64,000 nt of DNA from Clostridium tetanomorphum (GTDB lineage Bacteria; Bacillota; Clostridia; Clostridiales; Clostridiaceae): NCBI RefSeq assembly GCF_017873215.1, contig NZ_JAGGKA010000019.1, positions 24,459 to 88,458 of the forward strand. The letters run 5' to 3'. The position numbers and the translations under genes were made by a program. Below are positions 20,192 through 32,405 of the stretch, piece after piece. The notes under the pieces were generated by a model. It searched no databases. It was not told the origin of the DNA and saw only the letters and a list, made by a program, of their open reading frames with translations. How positions within the stretch are numbered: the first letter of the stretch is position 1; the number at the start of each line of letters is the position of its first letter.

Positions 20192-20213
20192 AATACTCCT
20201 ATCTTCTTTTTTT
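20168..20213 (+). terminator. Terminator overlapping the end of ywlE
   Basis: A 10-bp outer stem (20168-20177 with 20200-20209) and an inner AGTATT/AATACT stem, followed by T run. The 5' arm codes for the last residues of the phosphatase. Confidence 0.75.
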
Positions 20214-20268
20214 GTGGGCAAACTAAAATATATATTACAAACACAAATAAACATGGAGGTGTATTATT

Positions 20269-20718
20269 TTGAAAATTGCATTAGGAAGTGATCATGCAGG
20301 ATTACCTTTAAAAAGGGAAATAATTAAACATTTGGAAGGTAAAGGAATACAAGTACAGGATTTTGGAACACTTACAGAAGATTCTTGTGATTATCCTGAT
20401 TATGCTATAAAAGTAGCAGAAGAAGTTGCAGCAAAAAGATATGATTTTGGTATATTAGTATGTGGAACAGGGATAGGAATTAGCATAGCTGCCAATAAAG
20501 TTCCAGGGGTAAGAGCAGCACTTTGTGGAGATACATTTAGTGCTCATGCTTGCAGAGAACACAATGATGCTAATATATTAGCATTAGGACAAAGAGTAGT
20601 AGGAGTAGGATTAGCATTAGATATAGTAGATAATTTTTTATCCGCTAAATATGAAGGTGGAAGACACCAAAAAAGAATAGATAAAATTTCTTGTATAGAA
20701 AGCAAATATAATAAATAA
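20269..20718 (+). CDS. rpiB: Ribose 5-phosphate isomerase B
   Basis: Interconverts ribose 5-phosphate and ribulose 5-phosphate. The 149-residue protein begins MKIALGSDHAGLPLK and contains the active-site Cys in CGTGIGISIAANK (about 64-76) and HNDANILALGQRV; these distinguish RpiB/LacAB proteins. Starts with TTG 20269, 8 bases after GGAGGTG. Followed by upp after 21 bases, so it is probably co-transcribed with it, linking pentose phosphate to nucleotide salvage. Confidence 0.96.
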   Translation: MKIALGSDHAGLPLKREIIKHLEGKGIQVQDFGTLTEDSCDYPDYAIKVAEEVAAKRYDFGILVCGTGIGISIAANKVPGVRAALCGDTFSAHACREHNDANILALGQRVVGVGLALDIVDNFLSAKYEGGRHQKRIDKISCIESKYNK

Positions 20719-20739
20719 ATTTTAGGAGGAACAATAATT

Positions 20740-21369
20740 ATGAGTAAAGTCACTCAAATATCACATCCATTAATATTACATAAATTAGCACTAATTAGAG
20801 ATAAAAATACAGGATCTAAGGACTTTAGGGAATTAGTAGAAGAAGTTGCTATGCTAATGGCTTATGAAGTAACTAGAGATCTTCAATTACAAGAAGTGGA
20901 GATAGAAACACCTATATGTAAAAGTAAATGCAAAATGTTAGCTGGGAAGAAAGTAGCCATAGTTCCAATATTAAGGGCAGGATTAGGAATGGTAGATGGT
21001 ATGTTAAAGCTTATACCAGCAGCAAAGGTTGGACATATAGGTTTATATAGAGATGAGAAGACTTTAAAGCCAGTAGAATATTTTTGTAAACTTCCACAAG
21101 ATATAGGAGAAAGAGATGTTATAGTTACAGATCCAATGCTTGCTACTGGAGGATCAGCAGCAGATGCTATCACTCTTTTAAAGAAAAGAGGAGCAAAGCA
21201 TATAAGACTTATGTGTTTAATAGCGGCTCCAGAAGGTGTTAAGGCAGTTATGGATGAACATCCTGATATAGACATATATGTAGGAGCTATTGATGAAAAA
21301 TTAAATGAAGATGGATATATAGTACCTGGTTTAGGTGATGCTGGAGATAGATTATATGGCACTAAATAA
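20740..21369 (+). CDS. upp: Uracil phosphoribosyltransferase
   Basis: Converts uracil and PRPP to UMP. 209 residues, the usual length. Evidence: [14 protein letters not shown] (about 72-85), the PRPP-binding [12 protein letters not shown] (about 128-139), and the uracil-binding C-terminus [19 protein letters not shown] 20740 follows TTAGGAGG. A strong terminator closes the rpiB-upp unit. Confidence 0.97.
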   Translation: MSKVTQISHPLILHKLALIRDKNTGSKDFRELVEEVAMLMAYEVTRDLQLQEVEIETPICKSKCKMLAGKKVAIVPILRAGLGMVDGMLKLIPAAKVGHIGLYRDEKTLKPVEYFCKLPQDIGERDVIVTDPMLATGGSAADAITLLKKRGAKHIRLMCLIAAPEGVKAVMDEHPDIDIYVGAIDEKLNEDGYIVPGLGDAGDRLYGTK

Positions 21370-21406
21370 AATTAAAAGTCGGCTAAATGCCGACTTTTAA
21401 TTTTAT
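21368..21406 (+). terminator. Terminator of upp
   Basis: A 16-bp perfect stem (21368-21383 with 21389-21404) and 5-base loop; the 5' arm begins at the stop codon. Confidence 0.9.
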
Positions 21407-21504
21407 CACTAATACTTTTAATTATTTGTATTTTGGTATAGAATAGTACGTAGTATAAAAAGATTGCAACTAATCTTTTAAAAATACATAATAATGGAGG
21501 CATT

Positions 21505-21993
21505 ATGGATAGAATAGATAAAAGTAACTATTATTTAGATATATGTGAGACCATTCTAGAAAGAGGGACTTGTCTAAGACGAAATTTTGCAGCTATAATT
21601 GTAAAAAACGATGAAATAATTGCTACTGGATATACGGGGGCCCCTAGAGGAAGAAAAAATTGTTGTGATATAGGATATTGTAGAAGAGAGCAACTAAATG
21701 TGCCTAGGGGGACTAGGTACGAATTGTGCAGATCCGTTCATGCAGAACAAAATGCTATAATATCTGCAAGAAGACAGGATATGATAGGAGCTACTATGTA
21801 TTTAGTGGGAAAAGAATATTCAAGTGGAAAGTTTGTGCAGAATACTTCTCCTTGTGCCCTTTGTAAAAGGTTTATAATAAATTCAGGCATACATAAAGTA
21901 GTTATAAGAGATACAAAAGTTGAGTATAGAAGTTTTTTAGTGGAAGAGTGGATAGAAAATGACGATTCTCTTGTTGGTGATGGATCTTATTAA
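21505..21993 (+). CDS. dCMP/deoxycytidylate deaminase, ComEB-like
   Basis: A 162-residue zinc deaminase. The zinc and proton-shuttle residues are in HAEQNAI (about 76-82) and PCALCKR (about 115-121). An extra cysteine-rich insertion (NCCDIGYCRREQL, about 49-61) is typical of the dCMP deaminase/ComEB group and may hold a second zinc. Product dUMP feeds thymidylate synthesis. ATG 21505 follows TGGAGG. The next gene begins 27 bases later, after a directly repeated GGAGAGATAAAAT. Confidence 0.9.
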   Translation: MDRIDKSNYYLDICETILERGTCLRRNFAAIIVKNDEIIATGYTGAPRGRKNCCDIGYCRREQLNVPRGTRYELCRSVHAEQNAIISARRQDMIGATMYLVGKEYSSGKFVQNTSPCALCKRFIINSGIHKVVIRDTKVEYRSFLVEEWIENDDSLVGDGSY

Positions 21994-22020
21994 TGGAGAG
22001 ATAAAATGGAGAGATAAAAT

Positions 22021-23055
22021 ATGAATAATTTAATTTTAGTAGCTATATTTTCAACAGTACTTTCTTTTTTGTTGACACCTTTAGTGAAAAAGTTTGCAAT
22101 AAAGGTTAGAGTTATAGATGTGCCTAAAGATAAAAGAAGAGTACATAAAAAGCCAATTCCATTATTAGGTGGATTAGCTATATATATATCCTTTATAACT
22201 ACATTATTATTAAAGAGTGGGCCACTAACAAATCAGGAAAAGGGAATAATATTAGGAGCTACTTTAATTGTTATAGGAGGATTTTTAGACGATAAATATG
22301 AAATAAAGCCTTTAATAAAATTATTATTTCAGATATCAGCAGCAGTAATATTAATAATATTTGGAGTAAGAATAGTAAATATAACTAATCCTTTTCCGAA
22401 TTATCATCTTTGGATTAAAGTAGGATGGTTATCTATACCGTTGACTATATTATGGGTTGTAGGAATAACTAATTCAATAAATCTTATAGATGGATTAGAT
22501 GGTCTTGCTGCAGGGGTGGCTTTAATATCTTGTATAACTCTTTTTATAATTGCATTATTTAAAATTGATACTAGATTTGAAGCAGCTTTTTTAACCTGTG
22601 CATTAAGTGGAGCAATATTGGGATTTTTACCATATAATTTTAATCCGGCATCTATTTTTATGGGAGATACAGGAGCACAGCTCTTAGGCTTCTTATTGGC
22701 TGCAATATCAATAGAAGGTGCCATAAAATCTGCAGCAGCTTTTGCTATATCTGTACCTATTTTAGCTTTAGGATTGCCAATTTATGATACTCTTTTTGCA
22801 ATGGTAAGAAGGAAAATTAATGGAAAACCCATAATGGGAGCAGATAGAGGGCATTTACATCATAGGCTATTGGACATGGGGTTAACCCAAAGACAAGCTG
22901 TTATAATAATGTATCTTATAAGTGCGATTCTTGGCAGTTTCGCAATATTAGCAATGCAAATAAGTAGCCAAAGCTCGTATTTCCTTTTAGCTGTAGTAAT
23001 GTTAATATTAGTACTTATGGCTTGGAAATGTGGTTTTTTCAAACATAGAGAATAG
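22021..23055 (+). CDS. tagO: UDP-GlcNAc:undecaprenyl-phosphate GlcNAc-1-phosphate transferase, TagO/WecA family
   Basis: Polytopic membrane enzyme (344 residues, about ten helices) that starts wall teichoic acid or other cell-surface glycan assembly by moving GlcNAc-1-P to undecaprenyl phosphate. Motifs: a cytoplasmic RRVHKKPIPLLGG loop, a DDK motif (GGFLDDKYE), NLIDGLDGLAAG, and the GDTGAQLLGF and HLHHRL loop that separate this group from MraY. Coupled to the following UDP-GlcNAc 2-epimerase gene, a typical pairing for teichoic-acid linkage units. The two ribosome-binding sites before it are the duplicated GGAGAGATAAAAT; the second serves the ATG. Confidence 0.9.
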   Translation: MNNLILVAIFSTVLSFLLTPLVKKFAIKVRVIDVPKDKRRVHKKPIPLLGGLAIYISFITTLLLKSGPLTNQEKGIILGATLIVIGGFLDDKYEIKPLIKLLFQISAAVILIIFGVRIVNITNPFPNYHLWIKVGWLSIPLTILWVVGITNSINLIDGLDGLAAGVALISCITLFIIALFKIDTRFEAAFLTCALSGAILGFLPYNFNPASIFMGDTGAQLLGFLLAAISIEGAIKSAAAFAISVPILALGLPIYDTLFAMVRRKINGKPIMGADRGHLHHRLLDMGLTQRQAVIIMYLISAILGSFAILAMQISSQSSYFLLAVVMLILVLMAWKCGFFKHRE

Positions 23056-23081
23056 GTACTGTAAAATTTGGAGGTAAAGTA

Positions 23082-24236
23082 ATGAATAAGATTAAGATTA
23101 TTACTATATTTGGTACAAGACCAGAAGCGATAAAGATGGCTCCTTTAGTTAAGGAATTGGAAAGCAGAGAAGAGATAGAAAGTAAAGTTTGTGTAACAGC
23201 TCAACATAGAGAAATGTTAGATCAAGTATTGAATCTTTTTAATATTACACCTGACTTTGATTTAAATATAATGAAGGAGAAACAAAGTTTAACGGGAATT
23301 ACTATAAAAGTACTAGAAGGATTAAAAGAAATCTTTGAAGCAGAGAAGCCTAATTTGATATTAGTACATGGTGATACTACTACTACGTTTGCGGGAGCAC
23401 TAGCAGCTTTTTACCAAAAAATAAAGGTAGGACATGTAGAAGCAGGACTGAGAACCTACAATAAGTATTTTCCATTTCCAGAGGAAATGAATAGAAAACT
23501 TACTGGAGCTATTGCAGATTTGCATTTTGCCCCAACTATGAGTTCTAAGAATAACCTTACTAGGGAAGGCGTAGAAGAAAAGGATATATTTATAACAGGA
23601 AATACTGTTATAGATGCTATGAAGTTTACTGTTGATAAAGAATATACTTTTGAAAATAAACAGTTAAATTCTATAGATTATAAAAATAAGAAAGTTATTA
23701 TGGTAACCGCACATAGAAGAGAAAACTGGGGAAAAGGTATAGAAAATATATGTATGGCTTTAAAAGATATAGTAAGAAATAATGAGGATGTAGAATTAGT
23801 TTATTTAGTTCATTTGAATCCAATAGTTAAAGATATAGTATATAAACATTTAGGAGAAGAAAAGAGAGTACATTTACTTTCCCCATTGGATACTAAAGAA
23901 GCACATAATTTAATGAATAAATGCTTTATGGTAATGACAGATTCAGGAGGATTGCAAGAAGAGGCGCCACATCTTGGTAAACCAGTTCTTGTATTAAGGG
24001 ATGTAACAGAGAGACCGGAAGCTGTAAATTCAGGAACTGTTAAGTTAGTTGGAACAGATGTGGATAAAATTATAAGAGAAGCTAATTTATTAATAAGAAA
24101 TAGTAATGAATATGAAAAGATGAGCAAAGCAACCAATCCTTATGGCGATGGAAAAGCATCAGCTAGGATAGTGGATGGCATTCTGTATTATTATGGATTT
24201 ATTGAGAATAGAGCGGAAGAATTTAAATTCATGTAA
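23082..24236 (+). CDS. wecB: UDP-N-acetylglucosamine 2-epimerase (non-hydrolysing)
   Basis: Interconverts UDP-GlcNAc and UDP-ManNAc, the donor for teichoic acid linkage units. 384 residues; N-terminal TIFGTRPEAIKMAPL, catalytic-region HVEAGLRTY and the PFPEEMNR block, and C-terminal DSGGLQEEAPHLGKPVLVLR. This is MnaA in Bacillus nomenclature. ATG 23082 follows TTGGAGGTAAAG. It is 26 bases downstream of tagO and no terminator of note separates it from the next promoter. Confidence 0.95.
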   Translation: MNKIKIITIFGTRPEAIKMAPLVKELESREEIESKVCVTAQHREMLDQVLNLFNITPDFDLNIMKEKQSLTGITIKVLEGLKEIFEAEKPNLILVHGDTTTTFAGALAAFYQKIKVGHVEAGLRTYNKYFPFPEEMNRKLTGAIADLHFAPTMSSKNNLTREGVEEKDIFITGNTVIDAMKFTVDKEYTFENKQLNSIDYKNKKVIMVTAHRRENWGKGIENICMALKDIVRNNEDVELVYLVHLNPIVKDIVYKHLGEEKRVHLLSPLDTKEAHNLMNKCFMVMTDSGGLQEEAPHLGKPVLVLRDVTERPEAVNSGTVKLVGTDVDKIIREANLLIRNSNEYEKMSKATNPYGDGKASARIVDGILYYYGFIENRAEEFKFM

Positions 24237-24263
24237 ACTTTGTGTTTTTTTTAACAAAATCTA

Positions 24264-24292
24264 TTGATAAAAATTAAAAATATGGTTATAAT
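24264..24292 (+). promoter_or_regulatory. thl promoter
   Basis: TTGATA (24264-24269) and TATAAT (24287-24292) with a 17-base spacer. The whole block, including the upstream TTTTTTAACAAAAT and TTGATAAAAAT, resembles from memory the strong C. acetobutylicum thl promoter. It leaves a roughly 90-base leader before the gene. Confidence 0.8.
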
Positions 24293-24385
24293 TAAATTGT
24301 TGACAGAAAAATTTGTGAATTGTAGATTATAAATGTAAAAAATTTGAACAAAATTTAACAAAGTTTAACAATAGGAGGGTTATAA

Positions 24386-25564
24386 ATGAAAGAAGTTGTT
24401 ATTGCAAGTGCAGTTAGAACTGCTGTTGGTTCATTTGGTGGTGCATTAAAGGGAGTGCCAGCAGTTGAATTAGGTGCTACTGTTATAAAAGAAGCAGTAA
24501 AAAGAGCAGGTGTAAAACCAGAACAGGTACAAGAAGTTATAATGGGTAATGTTCTTCAAGCAGGACTTGGACAAAATCCAGCAAGACAGGCGGTTATAAA
24601 AGCAGGTCTTCCAGAGGAAGTTCCAGCATTTACAATAAATAAAGTTTGTGGTTCAGGATTAAGAGCTGTAAGCTTAGCATGTCAGATGATTAAAGCAGGA
24701 GATGCTGATATAATAGTAGCTGGTGGTATGGAAAACATGTCAAGAGCTCCATATGTATTAAATGATGCTAGATGGGGACAGAGAATGGGAAATGGCCAAA
24801 TGGTTGATGAAATGATAAATGATGGTTTATGGGATGCATTTAACCAATACCACATGGGAATAACTGCAGAAAACATAGCAGAAAAATGGGGCTTAACAAG
24901 AGAAATGCAAGATGAATTTGCATTAGCTTCTCAAAATAAGGCTGAAGAAGCTGTAAAATCAGGAAGATTTAAAGATGAAATAGTTCCAGTTGTTATTCCA
25001 CAGAGAAAGGGAGAACCAAAAGTATTTGATACAGATGAGTTCCCAAGATTTGGAACAACTATGGAAGCATTAGTTAAATTAAAGCCAGCATTTAAGAAAG
25101 ATGGAACAGTTACAGCTGGTAATGCTTCAGGTATCAATGATGGTGCTGCTGCATTAGTTATTATGAGTGCTGAAAAAGCTAAAGAACTAGGTGTAAAACC
25201 ATTAGCTAAAATAGTTTCTTATGGATCAGCAGGATTAGACCCAGCTATAATGGGATATGGTCCTTTCCACTCAACAAAAATTGCTTTAGAAAAAGCTAAT
25301 TTAACTATAGAAGACTTAGATTTAATCGAAGCTAATGAAGCTTTCGCAGCTCAAAGTTTAGCAGTTGCTAAAGACCTTAACTTTGATATGTCCAAAGTTA
25401 ATGTAAATGGTGGAGCTATAGCTTTAGGTCATCCAATAGGAGCATCAGGAGCTAGAATATTAACAACTCTTCTTTATGAAATGGAAAAGAGAGATTCTAA
25501 AAAAGGTTTAGCTACACTTTGTATAGGTGGCGGAATGGGAACAGCTATTATAGTTGAAAGATAA
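24386..25564 (+). CDS. thlA: Acetyl-CoA acetyltransferase (thiolase)
   Basis: Condenses two acetyl-CoA to acetoacetyl-CoA, the entry to butyrate/butanol metabolism and also used in reverse. 392 residues. Active-site cysteine in [10 protein letters not shown] (about 85-94), the NEAFAAQ block (about 318), [10 protein letters not shown] with the catalytic His, and CIGGGMG near the end with the second Cys. Codon usage favours frequent A/T-ending codons and an optimal AGGAGG, in keeping with high expression. Stands alone with own promoter and terminator. Confidence 0.96.
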   Translation: MKEVVIASAVRTAVGSFGGALKGVPAVELGATVIKEAVKRAGVKPEQVQEVIMGNVLQAGLGQNPARQAVIKAGLPEEVPAFTINKVCGSGLRAVSLACQMIKAGDADIIVAGGMENMSRAPYVLNDARWGQRMGNGQMVDEMINDGLWDAFNQYHMGITAENIAEKWGLTREMQDEFALASQNKAEEAVKSGRFKDEIVPVVIPQRKGEPKVFDTDEFPRFGTTMEALVKLKPAFKKDGTVTAGNASGINDGAAALVIMSAEKAKELGVKPLAKIVSYGSAGLDPAIMGYGPFHSTKIALEKANLTIEDLDLIEANEAFAAQSLAVAKDLNFDMSKVNVNGGAIALGHPIGASGARILTTLLYEMEKRDSKKGLATLCIGGGMGTAIIVER

Positions 25565-25580
25565 TTAAATAAAATAGTTT

Positions 25581-25612
25581 AAAAAGCAGGAGATTTTCTC
25601 CTGCTTTTTTAT
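25581..25612 (+). terminator. Terminator of thlA
   Basis: A 13-bp stem (25581-25593 with 25597-25609) including GCAGGAGA/TCTCCTGC and a T6 run. Confidence 0.92.
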
Positions 25613-26116
25613 GTAAATTTATTTTTAAGTTTTCATGAAATATTTATATGATAGGTATTATATAAAAAAATAACTTAAATATAGAAAATTATTTATTTTA
25701 TGAAAATATCATAAATAATAGTATAAACGTTTACTTAACATAGATCAGGTTAGGTATTTTAGAGTTAACAGATATTTAATAAAATAATTTTTAAATATAT
25801 AAAATGTATAAAATTCATTATTCAGAAAATTATAAATGGAGCTTTTGTATACTAGATTAGTTTACATTAAAATAGACATGAGATTTAGAGTTAAATTACA
25901 TTAAAAAAGATAAATTTACAAGTTTTTTAATAGTTAGTTAATTGAATAAAAACAAATTTTATTATACTTATTAAACTAATTGGCAAAGAAAAGAAAATAA
26001 ATAGAAAGCTATGAAGAAAAAACTAGGTATAAATTTATATAGATTAACAAAAATACTAATATAATAATAAATTTGGGGGTATTTTAAATTTTGTAGAAAA
26101 AAGTTAGAGGTCTATA
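25613..26116 (+). other. AT-rich intergenic region upstream of the ATP synthase operon
   Basis: About 500 bases without a gene. It holds a CcpA-like site (see separate entry) and several AT-rich -10-like hexamers; the best pair is TTGAAT (25942) with TATACT (25963) but the spacer is only 15 bases. No RNA structure of obvious GC content, no open frame with a ribosome-binding site. The operon promoter is presumably here but I cannot fix it. Confidence 0.6.
25722..25735. promoter_or_regulatory. Candidate CcpA (cre-like) operator upstream of the atp operon
   Basis: TATAAACGTTTACT matches the consensus TGWAANCGNTNWCA at 12 of 14 positions, with a perfect 10-bp palindrome TAAACGTTTA at its core. 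It is 395 bases before the first atp gene, far for direct control. Confidence 0.35.
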
Positions 26117-26518
26117 ATGTATAACATACCTAATAAAGGCATTGGGGTGAATATATTGGCAAAAGAACTTTTAATAATGATGAAAAGAGTTTTCTTTTAT
26201 GACTTATTTATAGGGATTATAGTGGCTATAGTATCACTTTTATTAATCTCTAATTATTGTTTCTATTTGTTACTTGGTATTGTGACTGCTATTTTAAGTT
26301 TTTTTATGAATAGTGTTTTCACCAATTATATAGTCACAAGTAGAAAGGAAAGCTATAGAATGCTCATGCTTTTCAATTCTATTTTTAGAATAGCGTTTAT
26401 ATGTATTATAGCTATATTAATTTTTAGCTTCAATGAGAGCATGGTATTCCCTTTTTTAATAGGGTATTCATTACATTTTTTATCAATAATCGTATATTCT
26501 GTAAGCATTAAAAATTAA
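26117..26518 (+). CDS. atpI: ATP synthase subunit I (AtpI-like)
   Basis: A 133-residue hydrophobic protein with about four membrane helices heading the ATP synthase operon, where atpI encodes an assembly helper for the c-ring or a magnesium-related factor. Two starts are possible: ATG 26117 with AGAGG 6 bases upstream (used here), or TTG 26156 with GGGGTGA 8 bases upstream, which would give a more usual AtpI N-terminus (AKELLIMMKRV). Sequence conservation in AtpI is poor; the call leans on topology and position. Confidence 0.72.
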   Translation: MYNIPNKGIGVNILAKELLIMMKRVFFYDLFIGIIVAIVSLLLISNYCFYLLLGIVTAILSFFMNSVFTNYIVTSRKESYRMLMLFNSIFRIAFICIIAILIFSFNESMVFPFLIGYSLHFLSIIVYSVSIKN

Positions 26519-26533
26519 GAGAGAGGGGATATA

Positions 26534-27214
26534 GTGGAAGTAGCAAAACCAATATTTATATTAAATTTTTTTGGTATCAATTTTAAAGTGACAAGCAATA
26601 TATTGACTCAATGGGCAATAATACTGATCTTTGGTTTAATAGCTTTTATATTTACAAGAAATTTAAAGATGATTCCAGACAAGAAACAAAGTATTTTGGA
26701 AATTTTTGTTCAGACAGTTATTAATTTGGTTAAAGAAAATATGGGGGAAAGATATTTAGCATTTGTTCCTTTTATAGGAACTATGATTATATATCTTTTA
26801 TCTATGAATTTAGTAGGATTTATTGGAGTTGTACCTCCAACATCAGATTATAGTATAAATTTGGGGATGGCATTGATAACATTCATTGTAGTACAGGCAT
26901 ATGCCATAAAAAAAGTAGGATTATCAAAATATTTTGTAGCATATGGAAAACCCTATTTTTTTATGCTTCCATTAAATATTATCGAAAGAATTATGTTGCC
27001 AGTATCCTTAAGTCTTAGATTATTTGGCAATATGACTGCAGCTTATATAATTATGGAACTTATATATAGTTCTTTAGGATCTTTAAATCCGTTTGCACAA
27101 TTAGTTATACCAGTTCCATTACATATATATTTTGATGTGTTTGATGGAACCATACAGATGATTATATTTATAATGCTTACTATGATTAATATAAAAATAA
27201 TATCAGAACATTAA
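26534..27214 (+). CDS. atpB: ATP synthase subunit a
   Basis: Membrane stator subunit that forms the two half-channels for ion passage to the c-ring. 226 residues, about six helices. The essential Arg is in the [10 protein letters not shown] segment (about 159-168) and downstream helix [15 protein letters not shown] carries conserved polar residues. GTG start at 26534 behind GAGAGGGG. It lies 15 bases after atpI. Confidence 0.95.
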   Translation: MEVAKPIFILNFFGINFKVTSNILTQWAIILIFGLIAFIFTRNLKMIPDKKQSILEIFVQTVINLVKENMGERYLAFVPFIGTMIIYLLSMNLVGFIGVVPPTSDYSINLGMALITFIVVQAYAIKKVGLSKYFVAYGKPYFFMLPLNIIERIMLPVSLSLRLFGNMTAAYIIMELIYSSLGSLNPFAQLVIPVPLHIYFDVFDGTIQMIIFIMLTMINIKIISEH

Positions 27215-27240
27215 ATTTTAATTTAAGGAGGAGTTTTATT

Positions 27241-27504
27241 ATGAATTCAATTGATCCAAAGGCATTTGTCGCAGGGATGGCAGCTATAGGTGCAGGTCTT
27301 GCTGCATTAGGTTGTATAGGAGCAGGTATAGGAACAGGTAATGCTACAGGAAAAGCAGTAGAGGGAATATCAAGACAACCTGAGGCTAATGGGAAGATAA
27401 TGAGTGCTCTTGTTATAGGAAGTGCTTTCTCTGAAGCTACTGCTATTTATGCAGCTTTAATAGGATTGTTATTAATATTTAAAGTAATATCAAAACTAAT
27501 TTAG
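27241..27504 (+). CDS. atpE: ATP synthase subunit c
   Basis: Two-helix proteolipid of the rotor ring, 87 residues, with the glycine-rich first helix, the polar loop RQPEANGK, and the ion-binding Glu in [12 protein letters not shown]. Sodium-driven c subunits carry Gln in the GVGQG segment and Ser after the Glu; here the equivalent positions are Thr (GIGTG) and Ala, so a proton-driven enzyme is inferred. Strong AAGGAGG before the ATG, typical for the subunit needed in most copies. Confidence 0.97.
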   Translation: MNSIDPKAFVAGMAAIGAGLAALGCIGAGIGTGNATGKAVEGISRQPEANGKIMSALVIGSAFSEATAIYAALIGLLLIFKVISKLI

Positions 27505-27544
27505 TAAAGGGTAGATTAAGCCTGAAGGGAGGCTTGAAACTTAA

Positions 27545-28021
27545 ATGATAAATGTCTCAGAATCTGTAGCAACCATAATAAACTTTGTTATATTTTTAGG
27601 CATATTAACATATTTTTTGTTTAAACCGATACAAAACATACTAAATACAAGAGAGAATGATATAAAAAGTAGAATAAAAACTACTAAAGAAAATGAAAAG
27701 AAGGCTGAGAACTTATTAGTAGAAAATAGTAAGATCATAAATGAATCTAAAGAAAAAGGAAAGGCTTTAGTAGAACAATATAAGATTAAAGCTGAAAGAA
27801 TATCAGAAGAAATAATAAGAGATGCAAAAAAAGAAGCAGCTCTAGTTGAAGAAAGATCTAGAAATGAGATAAATCTAGAGAAAGAAAAAGCTAGAGATGA
27901 ACTAAAGAAACAAATCATTGATTTATCTGTATTAATGTGTTCAAAAGCATTAGAAGAAACTATTGATAAAGAAAAGCATAAGCAACTTATTAAAGATTTT
28001 ATTTCTAAGGTAGGTATATAA
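27545..28021 (+). CDS. atpF: ATP synthase subunit b
   Basis: Peripheral stalk subunit, 158 residues: one N-terminal membrane helix (about 9-27) followed by a long charged helix rich in K/E that forms the stator coiled coil. Begins ATG 27545 after GGGAGG. The next gene starts 2 bases after its stop codon, so translation is coupled. Confidence 0.93.
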   Translation: MINVSESVATIINFVIFLGILTYFLFKPIQNILNTRENDIKSRIKTTKENEKKAENLLVENSKIINESKEKGKALVEQYKIKAERISEEIIRDAKKEAALVEERSRNEINLEKEKARDELKKQIIDLSVLMCSKALEETIDKEKHKQLIKDFISKVGI

Positions 28022-28023
28022 CC

Positions 28024-28563
28024 ATGTATGAATATCTAGATAGACGATATGCTATGGCATTATATGAGGTTGCCGAAAAAAAGAATAAAATAGAAGAATA
28101 TAGAAAGTCTTTTCAAGAAATTATAGACCTTGTATATAGTAATCCAGAACTTATTCAACTTATTAAGCATCCACAAATAAGTACTGATAAAAAGAAAAAA
28201 GTATTTATAAAAATTTTTAAGGGAAAAATTGATGAGGAGTTATTGTCTTTTTTATTGATTCTAATAGAAAAAGGTAGAATACTATATCTTAAAGAAAAAC
28301 AAAAAGAACTTGAGAAGATATATTTTGAAAAGCATAATATGCTATTGGCTCATATAAAAACAGTAATACCTCTAGAAGAACAAGATAGAATAAACTTAAA
28401 AGAAAAACTAAAAAACAAATATAAAAAGGAAATAATATTAAGAGAAGAGATTGATAAAAGTATTATAGGTGGAGTATATGTAAGAGTTGGAGAAGACGTA
28501 ATAGATGGAACAATCAAGGGAAGATTACACGAAATGAAAAAGTTAGCATTTAAGATAGAATAG
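28024..28563 (+). CDS. atpH: ATP synthase subunit delta
   Basis: 179-residue stator subunit bridging b and the alpha crown. Family signs: N-terminal [16 protein letters not shown], central helical domain, and the C-terminal conserved end [22 protein letters not shown]. Ribosome-binding site lies within the end of atpF. Confidence 0.94.
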   Translation: MYEYLDRRYAMALYEVAEKKNKIEEYRKSFQEIIDLVYSNPELIQLIKHPQISTDKKKKVFIKIFKGKIDEELLSFLLILIEKGRILYLKEKQKELEKIYFEKHNMLLAHIKTVIPLEEQDRINLKEKLKNKYKKEIILREEIDKSIIGGVYVRVGEDVIDGTIKGRLHEMKKLAFKIE

Positions 28564-28573
28564 AGGTGATAAA

Positions 28574-30076
28574 ATGAATATAAGTCCTGAAGAAATTACT
28601 TCAATAATAAAAAAGGAAATAGAAAGATATGAGAAGAAAATACAGACGGAAGATTCAGGTACAATTATTCAAATTGGAGATGGAGTAGCAAGAGTATATG
28701 GGCTTGATGATTGTATGGCTGGAGAGCTTTTAGAGTTTCCAAATGATGTGTATGGTATGGCTTTAAATTTAGAGCAGGATAATGTAGGATGTGTATTGTT
28801 TGGACCAGAAGAAGGCTTAAAAGAGGGAGATGTAGTAAAGAGAACAGGGAAAGTTGTAGAAGTACCTGTTGGAGAATCTCTTATTGGTAGAGTTGTCAAT
28901 TCTTTGGGAAAGGCTATAGATGGAAAAGGACCTATAAATACACAAGAACAAAGGGCCATTGAAATACAAGCACCAGGAGTAATAGCTAGGCAATCAGTTA
29001 AAGAACCATTACAAACAGGAATAAAGGCCATAGATTCTATGATTCCTATAGGAAAAGGGCAAAGAGAGTTAATAATAGGAGATAGACAAACAGGAAAAAC
29101 TGCTTTAGCAATAGATACAATATTAAATCAAAAAGACAAAGATGTTATATGCATATATGTGGCTATAGGACAAAAACAGTCTACAGTAGCGCATATAGTA
29201 AATGATTTAAATGAAATGGGAGGCATGGATTATACGATAGTTGTAGCATCTACAGCATCAGAAACTGCCCCATTACAATTTTTAGCTCCTTATTCTGCTT
29301 GTAGTATGGGTGAGTATTTTATGAATAAAGGAAAAGATGTTTTGATAATATATGATGATTTATCAAAACATGCTGTAGCATATAGAACTATGTCATTGCT
29401 GTTAAGAAGACCACCAGGAAGAGAAGCCTATCCAGGAGATGTTTTTTATTTGCATTCAAGACTTCTGGAAAGGGCAGCCAAACTATCTAATGAATTAGGA
29501 GGAGGATCACTAACAGCTATTCCTATTATAGAAACATTAGCAGGAGATGTAACAGCATATATTCCAACAAATGTTATATCTATAACGGATGGACAGATAT
29601 TTTTAGATTCTGATTTGTTTTATTCTGGGATAAGGCCAGCTGTAAACGCAGGAATATCTGTATCTAGAGTTGGAGGAAATGCTCAGATAAAAGCTATGAA
29701 GCAAGTAGCGGGAACTCTCAGATTAGAGTTAGCTCAGTATAGGGAATTAGTATCTTTTGCTCAATTTGGGTCAGATCTTGATAAAGAAGCTAAAAAAAGA
29801 CTTGAAAAAGGAAGAAGACTAGTGGAAATATTACAGCAAGATCAATATAAACCAATAGATGTAGTAAAACAAATAATGATACTTTATGCAGGAGTTAATG
29901 ATTATTTAATGGATATACCTGTAGAAAAAATAGGAAGTTTTGAAGATGAATTTTTAAGCTATATGGATATTCATAATAGAGATATTGAAAGATTAATATT
30001 AGAAAAGGGAGAACTATCAGGAGAAATAAAAGAAAAATTAAATGCAGCTATAGAAGAATTTAAAAAGAGCTTTTAA
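28574..30076 (+). CDS. atpA: ATP synthase subunit alpha
   Basis: Non-catalytic nucleotide-binding subunit of F1, 500 residues. N-terminal beta-barrel with the [10 protein letters not shown] motif, P-loop GDRQTGKT (about 169-176), the Arg finger region in the [14 protein letters not shown] block, and an all-helical C-terminus. Length is normal. Located 10 bases after atpH with AGAGGTGAT. Confidence 0.98.
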   Translation: MNISPEEITSIIKKEIERYEKKIQTEDSGTIIQIGDGVARVYGLDDCMAGELLEFPNDVYGMALNLEQDNVGCVLFGPEEGLKEGDVVKRTGKVVEVPVGESLIGRVVNSLGKAIDGKGPINTQEQRAIEIQAPGVIARQSVKEPLQTGIKAIDSMIPIGKGQRELIIGDRQTGKTALAIDTILNQKDKDVICIYVAIGQKQSTVAHIVNDLNEMGGMDYTIVVASTASETAPLQFLAPYSACSMGEYFMNKGKDVLIIYDDLSKHAVAYRTMSLLLRRPPGREAYPGDVFYLHSRLLERAAKLSNELGGGSLTAIPIIETLAGDVTAYIPTNVISITDGQIFLDSDLFYSGIRPAVNAGISVSRVGGNAQIKAMKQVAGTLRLELAQYRELVSFAQFGSDLDKEAKKRLEKGRRLVEILQQDQYKPIDVVKQIMILYAGVNDYLMDIPVEKIGSFEDEFLSYMDIHNRDIERLILEKGELSGEIKEKLNAAIEEFKKSF

Positions 30077-30110
30077 ACGAAGGAGAATAATCCTTTGTAG
30101 GAGGTGTAAC

Positions 30111-32391
<2,281 letters not shown>

Positions 32392-32405
32392 GGGAAAGAT
32401 GAAAT

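Noticed and set aside
20883..21362. 159-codon minus-strand frame opposite upp
   Set aside because: Shadow of a well-conserved upp gene; no ribosome-binding site and unnatural composition (Ser/Ile/Pro-rich).
21988..22020. Direct repeat GGAGAGATAAAAT before tagO as a regulatory element
   Set aside because: It is a simple 15-base duplication around the ribosome-binding site; one copy serves the start and no further meaning is supported.
24300..24333. TTGACA followed by TAGATT/TATAAA as the thl promoter
   Set aside because: The upstream TTGATA-17-TATAAT pair is a better match and is the conserved clostridial element; the second TTGACA falls after the expected start.
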